A DNA stretch of 64,000 nt from Rugalucina vietnamica (GCA_964017185.1 OZ024871.1:62671226-62735225), one strand, 5' to 3'; positions 21,898 through 33,325 are shown, counted from the stretch's first letter. A program made the numbers and translations. The notes: a model not told the origin generated them from the letters alone.

Positions 21898-22029
21898 AAC
21901 CTCAAGACCTGGTCCTGGATCCTTTTTGAATGACTTGCTTATATACATGTACATACTCCTACTAAATACAAGGCCACCCAGTTATATATACTGTAAGACA
22001 TGTTCCCATTGTGTACGCTTAAACAATCT

Positions 22030-22085
22030 TATGTGGTTGTGTTACGTGGTACCTTAACCACTCGACCATGGGGTCCGCTCAAAAA
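22030..22085 (-). mobile_element. tRNA-like SINE head fragment
   Basis: On the minus strand this reads ATGGTCGAGTGGTTAAGGT, an A-box-like Pol III promoter segment as in tRNA-derived SINEs. No B box or body follows, so it is at most a fragment. Confidence 0.35.
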
Positions 22086-22272
22086 CTGTTCTGAATTCCA
22101 TTTCGCGCCACTACATCCTGGTCAGAGGGTGTACTGGACCTAAATGTTATTGTGTCCACTTCAGTGGCAAGCAGATGGCAGATTTTTCCCTTTGTTCTGA
22201 TCTTGTTTGGAAGCATAGCTTTAAGATCTTCCTCCTTGAGATGTTTGAGACTATACCAGTCTACTTCATTAT

Positions 22273-23270
22273 TATCGCACCTGCTTATAGCAGGGTGCGA
22301 TATGGGAGTCCAAATTTCTGTCCGTCCGTCAGTCCGTCCGTTCGTTCATTCGTTCGTCCGTCCGTCAACATTTACGTCGAAGTTGGGTTTTCTCTACATC
22401 AGTGAGAGCTAGGAGTGTGAAACCTTGCATAGTAATTGTCCTTGACATACCCTTAAAGCACGCACCTTGACCCGGTGCCCTTGACCTATATTTCACGGTC
22501 CATTGACTTTGTTAATTTTTACGTCGAAGTTTCTTTTTCTCTGTATCAGTGATAGCTGTGAGTGTGAAACCTTGCATAGTTATTGTCCTTGACATACCCT
22601 TCAAGCACGCACCCTGACCTGGCTGACTTTGACTTTTATTTCACGGTCCATTGACTTTGTTAATTTTTACGTCAAAGTTTTGTTTTCTCTGCACTAGTGG
22701 TAGCTGCGAGTGTGAAACCTTGCATAGTAATTGTCCTTGACATACCTATCAAACACGCACCTTGACCCGGTGCCCTTGACCTATATTTCACGGTCCATTG
22801 ACTTTGTTAATTTTTTACGTTGAAGTTTCTTTTTCTCTGTATTAGTGATAGCTGTGAGTGTGAAACCTTGCATAGTTATTGTCCTTGACATACCCTTCAA
22901 GCATGCACCTTGACCCGCTGACCTTGGCCTTTATTTGACGGTCCATTGACTTTGTTAATTTTTACGTCAAAGTTTTGTTCTCTCTGCACTAGTGATAGCT
23001 GTGAGTGTGAAACCTTGCATAGTAATTGTCCTTGACATACCCTTCAAGCACGCACCTTGACCCGCTGACCTTGACCTATATTTCACGGTCCATTGACTTT
23101 GTTAATTTTTATGTCGAAGTTTGGTTTTCTCTGCATCAGTGATAGCTGCGAGTGTGAAACCTTGCATAGTAAATGTCCTTCACATACCCTTTCAGAACAC
23201 ACCTTAACCTGGTGCCCTCGACCTATATTTCATGTTTTTAGTTATTTTGCCCGATGCAGGTGCGATATCG
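22273..23270 (+). mobile_element. Family E element (stem-loop, GTCC microsatellite, 148 bp units)
   Basis: Left stem-loop CGCACCTGC-TTATA-GCAGGGTGCG (about 22276-22299), then a GTCC/GTTC microsatellite (22320-22370), then about six units of 147-148 bp (anchor CGGTCCATTGACTTTGTTAA at 22496, 22644, 22791, 22939, 23086). The right end carries a single arm GCAGGTGCGATATCG. Alternating units resemble each other more than neighbours. No coding. Confidence 0.8.
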
Positions 23271-23306
23271 ACCTCCGCGGAGTTCTTGTCTATTTTAAAA
23301 AGGTAC

Positions 23307-23709
23307 ACTGAGGGTGTGTTCACACTACAGACTTTATTCCGCAATAGCTTAGTCCGGATTGACTCGTGCACACTAGTCCGCGTCAACTTATTCCGGAATA
23401 ACGCGGAATAACTTTGCATTCAAACTAGACAAAATGTGATTCCGCATTAACTTATTCTGGAATAACTTGATCCGCAATACATTTGCGTTCACACTTGGAG
23501 GACAAAAGTTAAATTTATTCCAGAACAAGTTATTGCGGAATAACTCTTGGTCTAATGTGAACGCAAATTTATTCCAGAATAACTTATTCCGGATTAAGTT
23601 AATGCAGAATATAGTTTTAGTAAGTGTGAACGCAAATTTATTCCGGAATAAGTTATTCTGGACTAAGTTATTGCGGAATAAAGTCTGTAGTGTGAACGCA
23701 CCCTAAGTG
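23307..23709. mobile_element. ~400 bp MITE filled with TTATTCCGGAATAA iterons
   Basis: Terminal inverted repeats of ~40 bp (AGGGTGTGTTCACACTACAG at the left, its complement at the right). The interior is a run of degenerate TTATTCCGGAATAA and GTGAACGCAAATTTATTCC blocks in both orientations. A detached right-end fragment identical over 36 bp occurs at 24801-24836. Confidence 0.8.
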
Positions 23710-23884
23710 AAGTCTGTATTCTATATCACTTTCCAAAAATCATGCACATGCTATATAGTCAAGTTAATGTTACTCTGAACTGAATATAACATTCTTCTTC
23801 TAAATCACTAGTCTTGATTATCTCAGTGCTCTACCATCTTATGTTTTTCCACAATAACATGGCCCATTTCATGCTCTAGAATAT

Positions 23885-24187
23885 TCAGGCCTTCTCATAC
23901 TCCTTAAGGAATTTAATATAGTTTCCTGACATAAAAAAGGTGCTTTCCCTATCTTCAAGGACATATGTTTGCAGAAATCCCAGGATCTGGTAATGTTTCG
24001 GATATGCCAGACCCCAAACATAATAACACAGCATCAGCATAATCAGGGCCCAGGGTAGTTCATCTCCTGCTTCAACCACAACTCCGTCAGCGACAATGAA
24101 AATGTTTGAAATTTCATTGTTATCTTTCATAATCACAACCAGCCTAGGGGCACATTTATTTTTCATAGCTAACGAAACATCCCCAGC
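23885..24187 (-). CDS. Probable terminal exon of an uncharacterised protein
   Basis: On the minus strand a pyrimidine tract and CAG (acceptor, CTCTTTCAG) precede an exon that starts at 24187 and stays open for 100 codons to a stop at 23885. It begins AGDVSLAMKNKCAPRL and contains VVIMKDNNEISNIFIVADG and YYVWGLAYPKHYQILGFLQ, then YVLEDREST. From memory this layout, an aromatic-rich helix followed by YP and an LxFLQ segment, recurs at the C terminus of large families of unnamed animal proteins whose function is unknown. Codon pattern and splice signal look genuine, but no upstream exon can be joined confidently. It may belong to an active gene or a repeat-derived one. Confidence 0.45.
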   Translation of the reverse strand, partial: AGDVSLAMKNKCAPRLVVIMKDNNEISNIFIVADGVVVEAGDELPWALIMLMLCYYVWGLAYPKHYQILGFLQTYVLEDRESTFFMSGNYIKFLKEYEKA

Positions 24188-24829
24188 CTGAAAGAGTGGT
24201 AAAAGTCATGGGTAAAAATAAAGAGAACACAAAAAATTAAGCCTGCACTATTTTGAAAAACATTAATTATTGCCAAAATAGTGACTTGTCGTAGAATAAC
24301 GTGAAAATTTAACATTGCTGTTATAGGCTGGTAGTGTTAGAATCAGTGTTTAGGGACGATCTGAACACAAAACATGTCAAGGACAAAAAATCCTGCCTTA
24401 CACCCAGCTGGCTTTTGGGTAGCCAATATGGATTTACTCTTTATGTCATTCTGATTGTAAATTCAAACTGAAAGCAGTTAAATTCTGAAAATTCAAGTTA
24501 CGTTTATTTATTTAGCAGTGGACGTCTTAATTCCTATTATAGAATTATTGACAATTTCCTTGTTTTTGAATGACTTCTCAGATGATGTTTGTTTTGTAAT
24601 GTGATTGTAGTACTGTATATGTATATCAGTTATTTTTTATACGGCAAAATAACTCTTTACTGTTTCCTTTTTAGAATCAATGGTTTACTCACTTACCGAA
24701 CAGTATGATATGAGCGGTTGTCCCGTTTTTTTGACACAGTACGAGAACACAAAAAATTATTCTTGTGGGTTGCCAGTATGCCACTCTTGTGGGTTGCCAG
24801 TAAAGTCTGTAGTGTGAACGCACCCTAAG

Positions 24830-24908
24830 TGAAGTGAAGGAGTAGTACTTCAATTTGTTGAAGAGGTAGTCCAACAGCTTAATAAGATCAGCTGTAGAGA
24901 TGGTGTCA
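24830..24908 (-). CDS. Possible internal exon, same unnamed gene
   Basis: On the minus strand an acceptor-like TTTTGCAG (24909-24916) precedes codons reading VDTISTADLIKLLDYLFNKL. The open frame then runs into a detached MITE end (24801-24836). The donor is weak and its phase does not join cleanly with the exon at 24187, so the link between the two is only a suggestion from strand and spacing. Confidence 0.25.
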
Positions 24909-25146
24909 ACCTGCAAAACATTAATAATAAAAAGTAACAGTTACCCTAAACTTTGCTGGTTTTATAAAATTTGGCTTGTCCATAACTGTTCTTTTCATGA
25001 CTAAAAACAACCTGTATAGGATTCTATGATGTGGGTCATTGCCAAAGAAAAAAGCTGTTTTTCACAAAAACACATATCAAAACAGCTCACTCTTAAGTCA
25101 AATCATTATCAGTTCCTTTTGTGTGTGTCGCTTAGATAAAGTTTTG

Positions 25147-25240
25147 CACTAGCCCGACCTATAGAGGTACTAGGGAAAACTGAAAAAAAAATGCTAGCCC
25201 GACAACCCATTGGCTAGTGTCGGGCTATAGGGCTAGTGCT
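25147..25240. mobile_element. ~94 bp mini-MITE
   Basis: Ends GCACTAGCCC and GGGCTAGTGC are inverted copies, with further inner complementarity (TAGCCCGAC/GTCGGGCTA). Confidence 0.6.
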
Positions 25241-25624
25241 AATTTCGATCACTGTTTGTTTAAACCATAGATCTACGTCTAACAGTTTTATTTGCCAAAC
25301 TCCATATAAACGCTGGTCATATGATCAGCTGAATCCGCTATTAAACAAGAGTGGCATACTGGCAACCCACTGACATACGACAGTTTGTAGTGAAACGAAT
25401 GCAGCCTGGGGGTTTGTGTCTGAATTGTTGGTCTCACTTGCAATTTATGATGCTGCTTCCTTTTGTAAAAATTGATGATCTTACATTACAGTTTATGAAC
25501 CATTCTTGATGGCAGTAGGCACTATAATTAAGATGTAGGCTGCTAGTGCTAGGTCACTATTATAGTTGAGATCTTGATTTTGAAAAACTGATTTATAATT
25601 AAAACAATGTTTTCTGAGGAAAAC

Positions 25625-27843
25625 TATGTCCCCCCAACCGTTTAGTAATTGAAGTGTAGTTACCTTGTGATATGAAGTTTTTCTAGGGAAGACACCATGT
25701 AAGGTGTGATAGTTTAAACTTGTTTTGGACCCTGTCTAAAATTGGGTCACAATCACCAAATTCTTATAAACTCTGAACCTCCTCACAACAATGCTTCTGA
25801 GCAAGTTTGGTCAAAATCCATCAATTAGTTTACAAGATATCGTATCAGAAAAACTAATTTCAACAGTTTTTATGGACCCGTGACCTTGGAAATTAGGTCA
25901 AGGTCATCAAAATCTAATCAACTTTGAGCCTCCTCCAAACAATGCTTCTGTGCAAGTTTGGTCAAAATCCATCAACTGGTTTACAAGATATTGCAGTGAA
26001 AAGACTAATTTCAACATTTTTTTATGGACTCGTGACCTTGAAAATTAGGTCAAGGTCACCGAAATCTAATCAACTCTGAGCCTTCTCGCAACAATGCTTC
26101 TGTGCAAGTTTGGTCAAAATCCATCAATTGGTTTACAAGTTATCGAGTTGGAAAGATTAATTTCAACATTTTTTATGGACTCGTGACCTTGAAAATTAGG
26201 TCAAGATCACCAAAATCTAATCAACTCTGAGCCTCCTCCCAACAATGCTTCTGTGCAAGTTTGGTCAAAATCTGTCAATTGATTTACAAGATACTGCGTT
26301 GGAAAGACTAATTTCAACATTTTTTATGGACTTGTGACCTTGAAAATTAGGTCAAGGTCACCAAAATCTAGCCGACTCTGCGCCTTCTCGCAACAATGCT
26401 TCTGTACAAGTTTGGTCAAAATCCATCCATTCGTTTACAAGTTATCGCGTTGGAAAGACTAATTTTAACATTTTTTATGGACTCGTGACCTTGATTATTA
26501 GGTCAAGGTCACCAAAATATAATCAACTCTGAGCCTCCTCCCAACAATGCTTCTGTGCAAGTTTGGTCAAAATCCATCGATTGGTTTACAAGATACTGCA
26601 TTGGAAAGACTAATTTCAACATTTTTTATGGACTCGTGACCTTGAAAATTAGATCAAGGTCACCAAAATCTAATCAACTCTGAGCCTTCTTGCAACAATG
26701 CTTCTGTGCAAGTTTGGTCAAAATCCATCTATTGGTTTTCAAGATATTGAGTTGGAAAGACTAATTTCAACAGTTTTTATGGACTCGTGACCTTGAAAAT
26801 TCTGTCAAGGTCACCAAAATCTAATCAACTCTGAGCCTCCTCCCAACAATGCTTCTGTGCAAGTTTGGTCAAAAACCATCATTTGGTTCACAAGATATTG
26901 CATTGGAAAGACTAATTTCAACAGTTTTTATGGACTCGTGACCTTGAAAATTAGGTCAAGGTCACCAAAATCTAATCAACTCTGAGCCTCCTCCCAACAA
27001 TGCTTTTGTGCAAGTTTGGTCAAAGTCCATCAATTAGTTTACAAGATATCGTATCGGAAAAACTAATTTCAACAGTTTTATAGACTCGTGACCTTCAGAA
27101 TTAGGTCAAGGTCATCAAAATCTAACCAACTCTGAGCCTTCTCCCAACAATGCTTCTGTGCAAGTTTGGTCAAAATCCATCAATTGGTTTATAAGATATT
27201 GCGTTGGAAAGACTAATTTCAACATTTTTTATGGACTCGTGACCTTGAAAATTAGGTCAAGGTCACCAAAATCTAATCAACTCTGAGCCTTCTCGCAACA
27301 ATGCTTCTGTGCAAGTTTAGTCAAAATCCATCAATCGGTTTACAAGATATTGCATTGGAAAGACTAATTTCAACATTCTTTATGGACTTGTGACCTTGAA
27401 AATTAGGTCAAGGTCACCAAAATCTTATCAACTCTGAGCCTCCTCCCAACAATGCTTCTGTGCAAGTTTGGTCAAAATCCATCAATTGGTTTTCAAGATA
27501 TTGAGTTGGAAAGACTAATTTCAACAGTTTTTATGGACTCGTGACCTTGAAAATTAGGTCAAGGTCACCAAAATCTAATCAACTCTGAGCCTCCTCCCAA
27601 CAATGCTCTTGTGCAAGTTTGCTCAAAATCCATTCATTTGTTCAGAAGATATCGCGTCAGAAAACCTAATTTGATCAGTTTTCATGGGCTGGTGACCTTG
27701 AAAATGAGGTCAAGGTCACCAAAATCTAATCAACTCTTTCCCCCCTCCCAACCATGTATCTATGCAAGTTTGGTCAAAATCCATCCACTGGTTCAAAAGA
27801 TATCGCGTAAGAAAGAAGCTACGCGGACGCGGACGCCGACGCG

Positions 27844-27891
<48 letters not shown>

Positions 27892-27939
27892 AACCGCACC
27901 AAAAACAATATGTCCCCCACCTTCGGTTGGGGGGACATA
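25625..27939 (+). mobile_element. Family B element (fourteen 151 bp units, GGACGC microsatellite, stem-loop)
   Basis: Left end starts TATGTCCCCCC; right end is a stem-loop TGTCCCCCACC-TTC-GGTTGGGGGGACA at 27911-27937. Between them lie about 14 units with a nearly constant 151 bp period (anchor AACAATGCTTCTGTGCAAG at 25790, 25941, 26093, 26244 ... 27602). Most units carry GTGACCTTGA and TCAAGGTCAC as an inverted pair 8 bp apart. A (GACGCC)n tract fills 27821-27890. The element shows no real coding; the RTRTPTPTP-type frames arise from the hexanucleotide tract. Confidence 0.85.
27821..27890. repeat. (GACGCC)n tract
   Basis: Imperfect at the start, then regular hexanucleotides; part of family B. 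Confidence 0.9.
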
Positions 27940-27949
27940 ATTAAAACAT

Positions 27950-28476
27950 TTAATGATGTAAAGTGTGCATTTTGAACAGCATGATTATTGATTATATGTA
28001 TAGATGTATTTTGTTAAATGCCTCACCTCGCCATAAATGCAGGGTTAGAGGATTGTACTGAAAACAGAACTCACCTCTCCACAACAAATAAGCATGAGGA
28101 TTGACATGTATGCTTTTGGAAAACTGATAATTAAATGATGCAATTTGTGCATTTTGAACAGCATGATTATATGTATAGATGTATTTTTGTTAAATGCCTC
28201 ACCTCGCCATAAATGCAGGGTTAGAGGATTGTACTGAAAACAGAACTCACCTCTCCACAACAAATAAGCATGAGGATTGTCATGTATGCGTTTGGAAAAC
28301 TGATAATTAAATGATGCAATTTGTGCATTTTGAACAGCATGATTATATGTATAGATGTATTTTTGTTAAATGCCTCACCTCGCCATAAATGCAGGGTTAG
28401 AGGATTGTACTGAAAACAGAACTCACCTCTCCACAACAAATAAGCATGAGGATTGACATGTATGCTTTACATTAAA
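27950..28476. repeat. 176 bp tandem repeat, three copies
   Basis: Three copies with 176 bp spacing (anchor CCTCACCTCGCCATAAATGC). The minus strand of each copy carries TTCTGTTTTCAG, a 31 nt segment and GAGGTGAGG, and separately GGAGAGGTGAGT, which look like splice acceptor and donor signals. Could be a multiplied exon or chance. Confidence 0.8.
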
Positions 28477-29398
28477 CAGGTTAAAAAGTATCACCAGACC
28501 AGACAATTTATTACTACATGCAATGCAATTTTTATTTCTATGACATGCATATAAGACAACCGAGGGTGCACCCGGATCCAGGTCAGGAGTAGTTAAGACA
28601 AATTATCTGCATGAAGTACATATAATTTCTAAATATTTTCTTCAGATTTTAGTATAATTCTTGCATTGTTGACTGTCACCTCCCCGTGACCAACTTTATC
28701 CCGTTTACCTGTTAAGTTAACGGAACACGAAACCAACGTGACCTTTGCCACGACATGTTTACATAATGGGATTATAAAGAGGTATATTTCCTGAATTATT
28801 GTATGTTTTCCCATTTCATTTTTTATCATTTTGTTTTTGTTATTAAAATTTTGTGTTTGAATTCGTTATGCAAATGTATGATTATTAAATGCTACAGCAA
28901 TGCTAGTTCGCTACCTAATATGAAAGCCATTAACGAAATGAATCCTGTCCACAGTAGGACTCACACGTATTAATGAATATTTCCCCCGTGCTGCCAAATG
29001 GTTCAATATTTTGATGGTTTTAACCTCATTAAATATATAATTACTACTAAAAATCTGCTTATGTACAGATTTCAAATATATACCATGCATGTGTGCATGG
29101 CATAAGGAATACGGCAATTTGAGGCAAGAAATTACTCCCGACCCGGTCCCGGGTTGAATATTTACAATTCCATAAGATTAAATACTAATATTTACATATT
29201 TTTCTGAAGTCAGACATGTTTTCAAATAATAGTGCATAAAATTACTTTGGTGGTCGTCCGAGATTGGTTGTAATTTACAAAAGCTTCACATCGTCAATAC
29301 GCAAAAATTACTCCTGACTCGTAGTCGTATAATGGCTCCCGACCTTTATTCCCAGCTTTTATTCTTTCCCACCGAGCAAAAGAGTCATGTCGACCTTT
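28477..29398. other. Spacer without a recognised gene
   Basis: Two minus frames of 66-68 codons (28629, 28911) have no motifs. Confidence 0.3.
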
Positions 29399-29460
29399 TA
29401 CACATGTTTTGAGTTAAACATGTTTTGCGCTAAACATGTTTTGCGCTAAACATGTTTAGC
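29399..29460. promoter_or_regulatory. Cluster of AAACATGTTT palindromes
   Basis: Four adjacent palindromic decamers (ACACATGTTT, AAACATGTTT x3) with a TTGCGCT spacer repeated between the last ones. They fit the RRRCWWGYYY form of p53-family half-sites. Could equally be subterminal repeats of a decayed transposon. Confidence 0.35.
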
Positions 29461-29639
29461 TCATGTGACACTGGGACAAGAATTTCCCACCATTTTTTCA
29501 CATCTGCTGAAGTTGTGCATTTTACAAGCTTTAAATATTACAGTTGTCGAAAGCTTTTAAACCGACACCAACAGCGTCACAAATCAACTCAAAAGACGCC
29601 TTCATAAACACGACTTAAAGTCACTCAACAAAAATGAGT

Positions 29640-29975
29640 GAAGCGAGATAGCCGAGTGGTTAGCGCACTGGCTTCTTGTGCTAGAGGTCCCGGGTTCGAT
29701 CCCCGCCGGCGGCGAGGAAAATTTGTTGGTCCGAACTTGCTTCCCTTCGTGTCATTTGCAGGAATGACATGATACAGTGCGCCGTCCTTCGGATCGGGAC
29801 GTTAACTGGAGGCCCCCTGTGCAGGGACAGTCATCCCCTGTGCAGGTTAAAGATCCCTACACAGGTTCTATCCTCATGCATGTAGGCTCATCCTGCAAAC
29901 ACACCGGAGTGTACAATGTACACCTCCCAAGAATAATCAGAAATTGATTGATGGGAGTAACAGGAAAACAAAAAC
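29640..29975 (+). mobile_element. tRNA-derived SINE, complete-looking
   Basis: Bounded by an 8 bp target duplication AAATGAGT (29632-29639, 29976-29983). The head has an A box (TAGCCGAGTGGTTAGCGC) and a B box (GGTTCGATCCCC) from a tRNA-Ser/Leu-like ancestor. The body contains CCTTCGGATCGGGACGTTAA and two short CCCTGTGCAGG copies; the tail is A-rich. It is transcribed by RNA polymerase III and mobilised by a LINE in other SINEs. Not a functional tRNA: the acceptor stem does not pair. Confidence 0.8.
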
Positions 29976-30345
29976 AAATGAGTCGCGAAAACTAATTACA
30001 TTAAAAATACTTTTCAAATATCAAGCTTACCACCGGAAGAAATTCATCAATAAAGGATGAATAATACTTTATGTTATTCAATCACGAAATATAACACAGT
30101 ATTAGGAGGAGATTATTGCAAAACAACAACATATTTACCTCTTTTTTCTTGCTCGAGTTCTCTTTGTTTCTTTGTTTGTTCGTCCACGCGCGAAAAGGAA
30201 CGTATCGATTTCGGCCTTTTCCTGTTTAGAGACGCGTTTAGCTTCATGACATGTTTAGATAAATGATATGTGCAATACGGCAAAACCAGGTACGCGTTTA
30301 GAAATATGACACTATTCTATACATGTTTAGGCTTAAACGTGTATT

Positions 30346-30886
30346 CACCCTGGTCCGTCATTACGTACAGGAAATTAAAGCAACGTATATAGGTTACTAA
30401 AGCGCAACGTATAGTTTCTTAAAAAAAATGGCGGATTTTGGTGGACACGAATCGGTGAGTAAGATTTGTTTATTGATTCTGATGTTCCTTTTTTGTTTAT
30501 CTTAATCAAACACACCTTACGGACCAGCAAAACTATTGTGTTATTTGCCTCGATCGGTACATTCTGCAGGAAATCACCCATTTAAGTATAATGTTCGACA
30601 CCCTTAGACAGCTGATTGCCAAATCGTGTGTTTTGAACTTCTCCGAGAAGAAAACCTTATATTGTGGTCAAAGTTCGATTGTAAATAGGTTGATTTTTGA
30701 TGTCGAACATAGATACTGACCTAATAAGACGATCTGGCCAAAAAAATTTTCAAATGTCCTTTGATAGCGAAATTATAAATGATTTCTCATTACAACGCAT
30801 TCGACACCTAAAACGGTACAACGAAAAAACAACTAAAGCGTTCTAATTTGGGTAAAATAAACCTTATTACGATACTATGGACTCAG
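30346..30886 (+). repeat. Left arm of 4.2 kb inverted repeat IR-A
   Basis: About 541 bp, inverted and highly similar to 33988-34517. Contains a short ATG exon (30428-30454). Confidence 0.85.
30428..30454 (+). CDS. Possible first exon MADFGGHES followed by a splice donor
   Basis: ATG is followed by eight codons (MADFGGHES) and then GTGAGTAAG, a near-ideal 5' splice site. The same exon and donor are preserved in the opposite arm of IR-A (34412-34438, minus). No downstream exon was identified, so this is a candidate exon only. Confidence 0.35.
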
Positions 30887-31299
30887 TTAGATCCTCTTAA
30901 TGTCTGCCCACAATCTATTTCTTGTGCAAAATTTAAAAAATATCAGAATTATAACTGAAAATCATTGTTTTACAGGCGAGAAAAAGACTTTACAATTGCA
31001 TAGGCATGAATAATAATATGATAATAATAATAATAATAATACATGGGTTCCGAGTCACCTCGATCCAAATTTTCTTGTCCAAGAAAGTCTCGGCTATGTC
31101 AGCTCGACCCATTTTTTCAATCAGAAACTACCGGACCATCCCCCTTAATTTATGGATTTTGACCCTGAATGTTCTGGTTCACTACATGGCATACCTTTTA
31201 TGTATGTGAATAAGATAACTACCTGTACATTGTCTTTTGTCATTGACTTTTAGTGGTTTACCTTATATGGTCATGCATGTAGAGAACACTTTTAGAGGT

Positions 31300-31640
31300 G
31301 GTCAAAACTGACTTCCACATTCTGTCTTCGGGGTTCTCGACCAGATCAAATACAAACGTGTTGTACAATTAGAGAACTCGCATATTTTATTTGGAGAAAA
31401 TAAGGGATTCCTCTCTCTATAAATTAAAAAAAACGGAGCTGATCAGCTTCTAAAACCGGTTTAAGCCCGCCAGTAACTTTGTGTTACTGATCGTTCCAAG
31501 GCGATACTTCTGTGGTGGTTATTTTTGTTTTATGTCTTGGTGTTTAAATTTTTTGTGCTGTTGGCGCCTTATGTATGTTTTCATATTTTGAATTAAGTTA
31601 AGGTAACTGAGTGGCCACCTATTGGGAAAATAGCTGCTCA
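31300..31640. repeat. Degraded MITE F relic and dispersed repeat
   Basis: 31310-31450 resembles MITE family F in decayed form. 31455-31600 (ACCGGTTTAAGCCC, CGTTCCAAGGCGAT) recurs inverted at about 33240-33320, and its CGCCTTGGAACGGTC block again at 43794. Confidence 0.5.
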
Positions 31641-31666
31641 TTCGGCTTAGGATATGTTTCATGGTA

Positions 31667-32727
31667 CACTGAAAAAAAGTTATAAGAGGCCACTTTTCAA
31701 ACTCATTTTTAATTTATAAGCCATGTTCAAAATTAAATGATTTTTTGCCTAAAGACGTGTCTTTCAAGTAAGAATAGTTACAAAGTGCTCAGAAATAATT
31801 TTCTTTCACTAAACGCGTTTTTCGTGTAAAAGTGCTAAAATCAATGTTTTTGTATAAAAATTGGTTTAAGCGCAAAATTTATTAAAATAAGGAACGGGTG
31901 TCATCAAAGGAGCCATTCCAGGTTAGAAAAACATCAAACATTCGAATTTTCTCAACTTATAAATTTTTTACGCATTTTTAAAAAATCGCTCTTTTCGAGA
32001 TTTTTTGAAAAATCAACAATGTACCTCTCAAACATGTTAATCCCTATAAATTCACTTTTTGAGGCCTGGAAATGAGAAATATACCCCGAAAGAGCTGTAT
32101 TATACGATTTTCGAGGACAAACAGGTCACGACTGCCTCACACTTCCGGTTTCAATTCCAAATTTTAACGACCAAAATAACAAAATCTGTGGACGATTTTT
32201 AAAATTTTCATGATCTATCAGAGTCAAGTATTAAACATAAATAATCGCTGAAAATTTCAATGCCGTGCTGCTGCTAATAATGCAACCAGAGAAGAACAAA
32301 GTTTGTATGCAAATTATAATTGCATACAAAAAGCTGAATTCCTGTTATTCATGTTGCTGTCTTCTTGCATTTACAAAACTGAAACGAAAATTCTTATTGC
32401 AGCAACACATATAACATGATTTTGTCATACATCGTAGCAGTCAATAACACTTTCAAATAAATTAAAATATAAAACAAAAACGTCGTAATATGACATGTAA
32501 TTTGATGTTTTTAAAGTGTGACTTTTTGAATTGCGAGCAATTGAGGGTACCTTTACTCATGCTTCGTCTGTGTGAAAAGTATAACATAGATTGGAATGCA
32601 GCAACTCACAGAGCCACTGTTAGACATTGGTCTATTCATATGACCATGAATTGTAATTGATCGTATTTTACTTTCTGAACTAGAAAGAAAAAAATATAAG
32701 GCGGCCTCTTATAACTTTTTTTCAGTG
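31667..32727. mobile_element. 1.06 kb Tc1/mariner-like non-autonomous element
   Basis: Terminal inverted repeats CACTGAAAAAAAGTTATAAG (extending into AGGCC) at 31667-31691 and 32703-32727, each bordered by TA, the target dinucleotide of the IS630/Tc1/mariner group. No transposase frame. Confidence 0.75.
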
Positions 32728-32908
32728 TATAAAAGCCTGATTGTTAGTTTGTTTTTTTCCCACCTCGGTTTTTGGAGTGGGAATCTCTTTCTGATTGCGC
32801 CTTTTCCTGATCTTTGCCTACTTGTACCTTTTTCTAAGATCTGTTGATCGGCGCCTTTGAACTTCTCAGTTTATGCACAAATGATCTGCGCCTTTGAGCT
32901 TTGCATAA

Positions 32909-32909
<1 letters not shown>

Positions 32910-32944
<35 letters not shown>
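32910..32944. repeat. (A)n tract
   Basis: Thirty-five consecutive A. May be a retroposon tail. Confidence 0.95.
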
Positions 32945-32945
<1 letters not shown>

Positions 32946-33059
32946 CATCTCGGATTGTGTTCTGGAAAATGAGTGATGCATGCAAAATTGCAAATTGCAA
33001 TTTCACGTTTCATGGCTTCATTCATATTTCAGAAAAAAACCAAGCGGGAAAGATATAGA

Positions 33060-33325
33060 CTTAACAAGAACAAACATAATAGATCAACAGAAGGTTCAGG
33101 ATGCCTGAACATGAAAATGTGACAACACACATGAAGAGCAAGATGACTAGCTCTTTCCAAGGAAGGTAGCCATCCGGCTTCCTTCAACTAAATACAAATT
33201 AAGCGTATACAACAGAAGCTGACATGCCAAACATACAACATAAAGAATCACAGTAGAATCGCCTTGGAATGGTCAGCAAAAGAAATTTTACTGGAGGGCT
33301 TAAACCGGTTTTACTGGCGCCAAAC
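33060..33325 (-). repeat. Dispersed repeat, longer copy
   Basis: In reverse complement it starts GGCGCCAGTAAAACCGG, matches 31455-31600 in its first part, and ends with the AGCTAGTCATCTTGCTC block also found near 1140 and 1970. Family not recognised. Confidence 0.5.

Noticed and set aside
27611-27944. Frame with a Thr-Pro repeat tail
   Set aside because: Encoded by the (GACGCC)n tract at the end of family B; no start context or homology.
25790-28476. Possible CRISPR-like array
   Set aside because: Units are 151-176 bp with no short direct repeat plus unique spacer pattern; eukaryotic tandem repeats.
29640-29720. Functional tRNA gene
   Set aside because: A and B boxes are present but acceptor and anticodon stems do not pair, and an SINE body and target duplication surround it.
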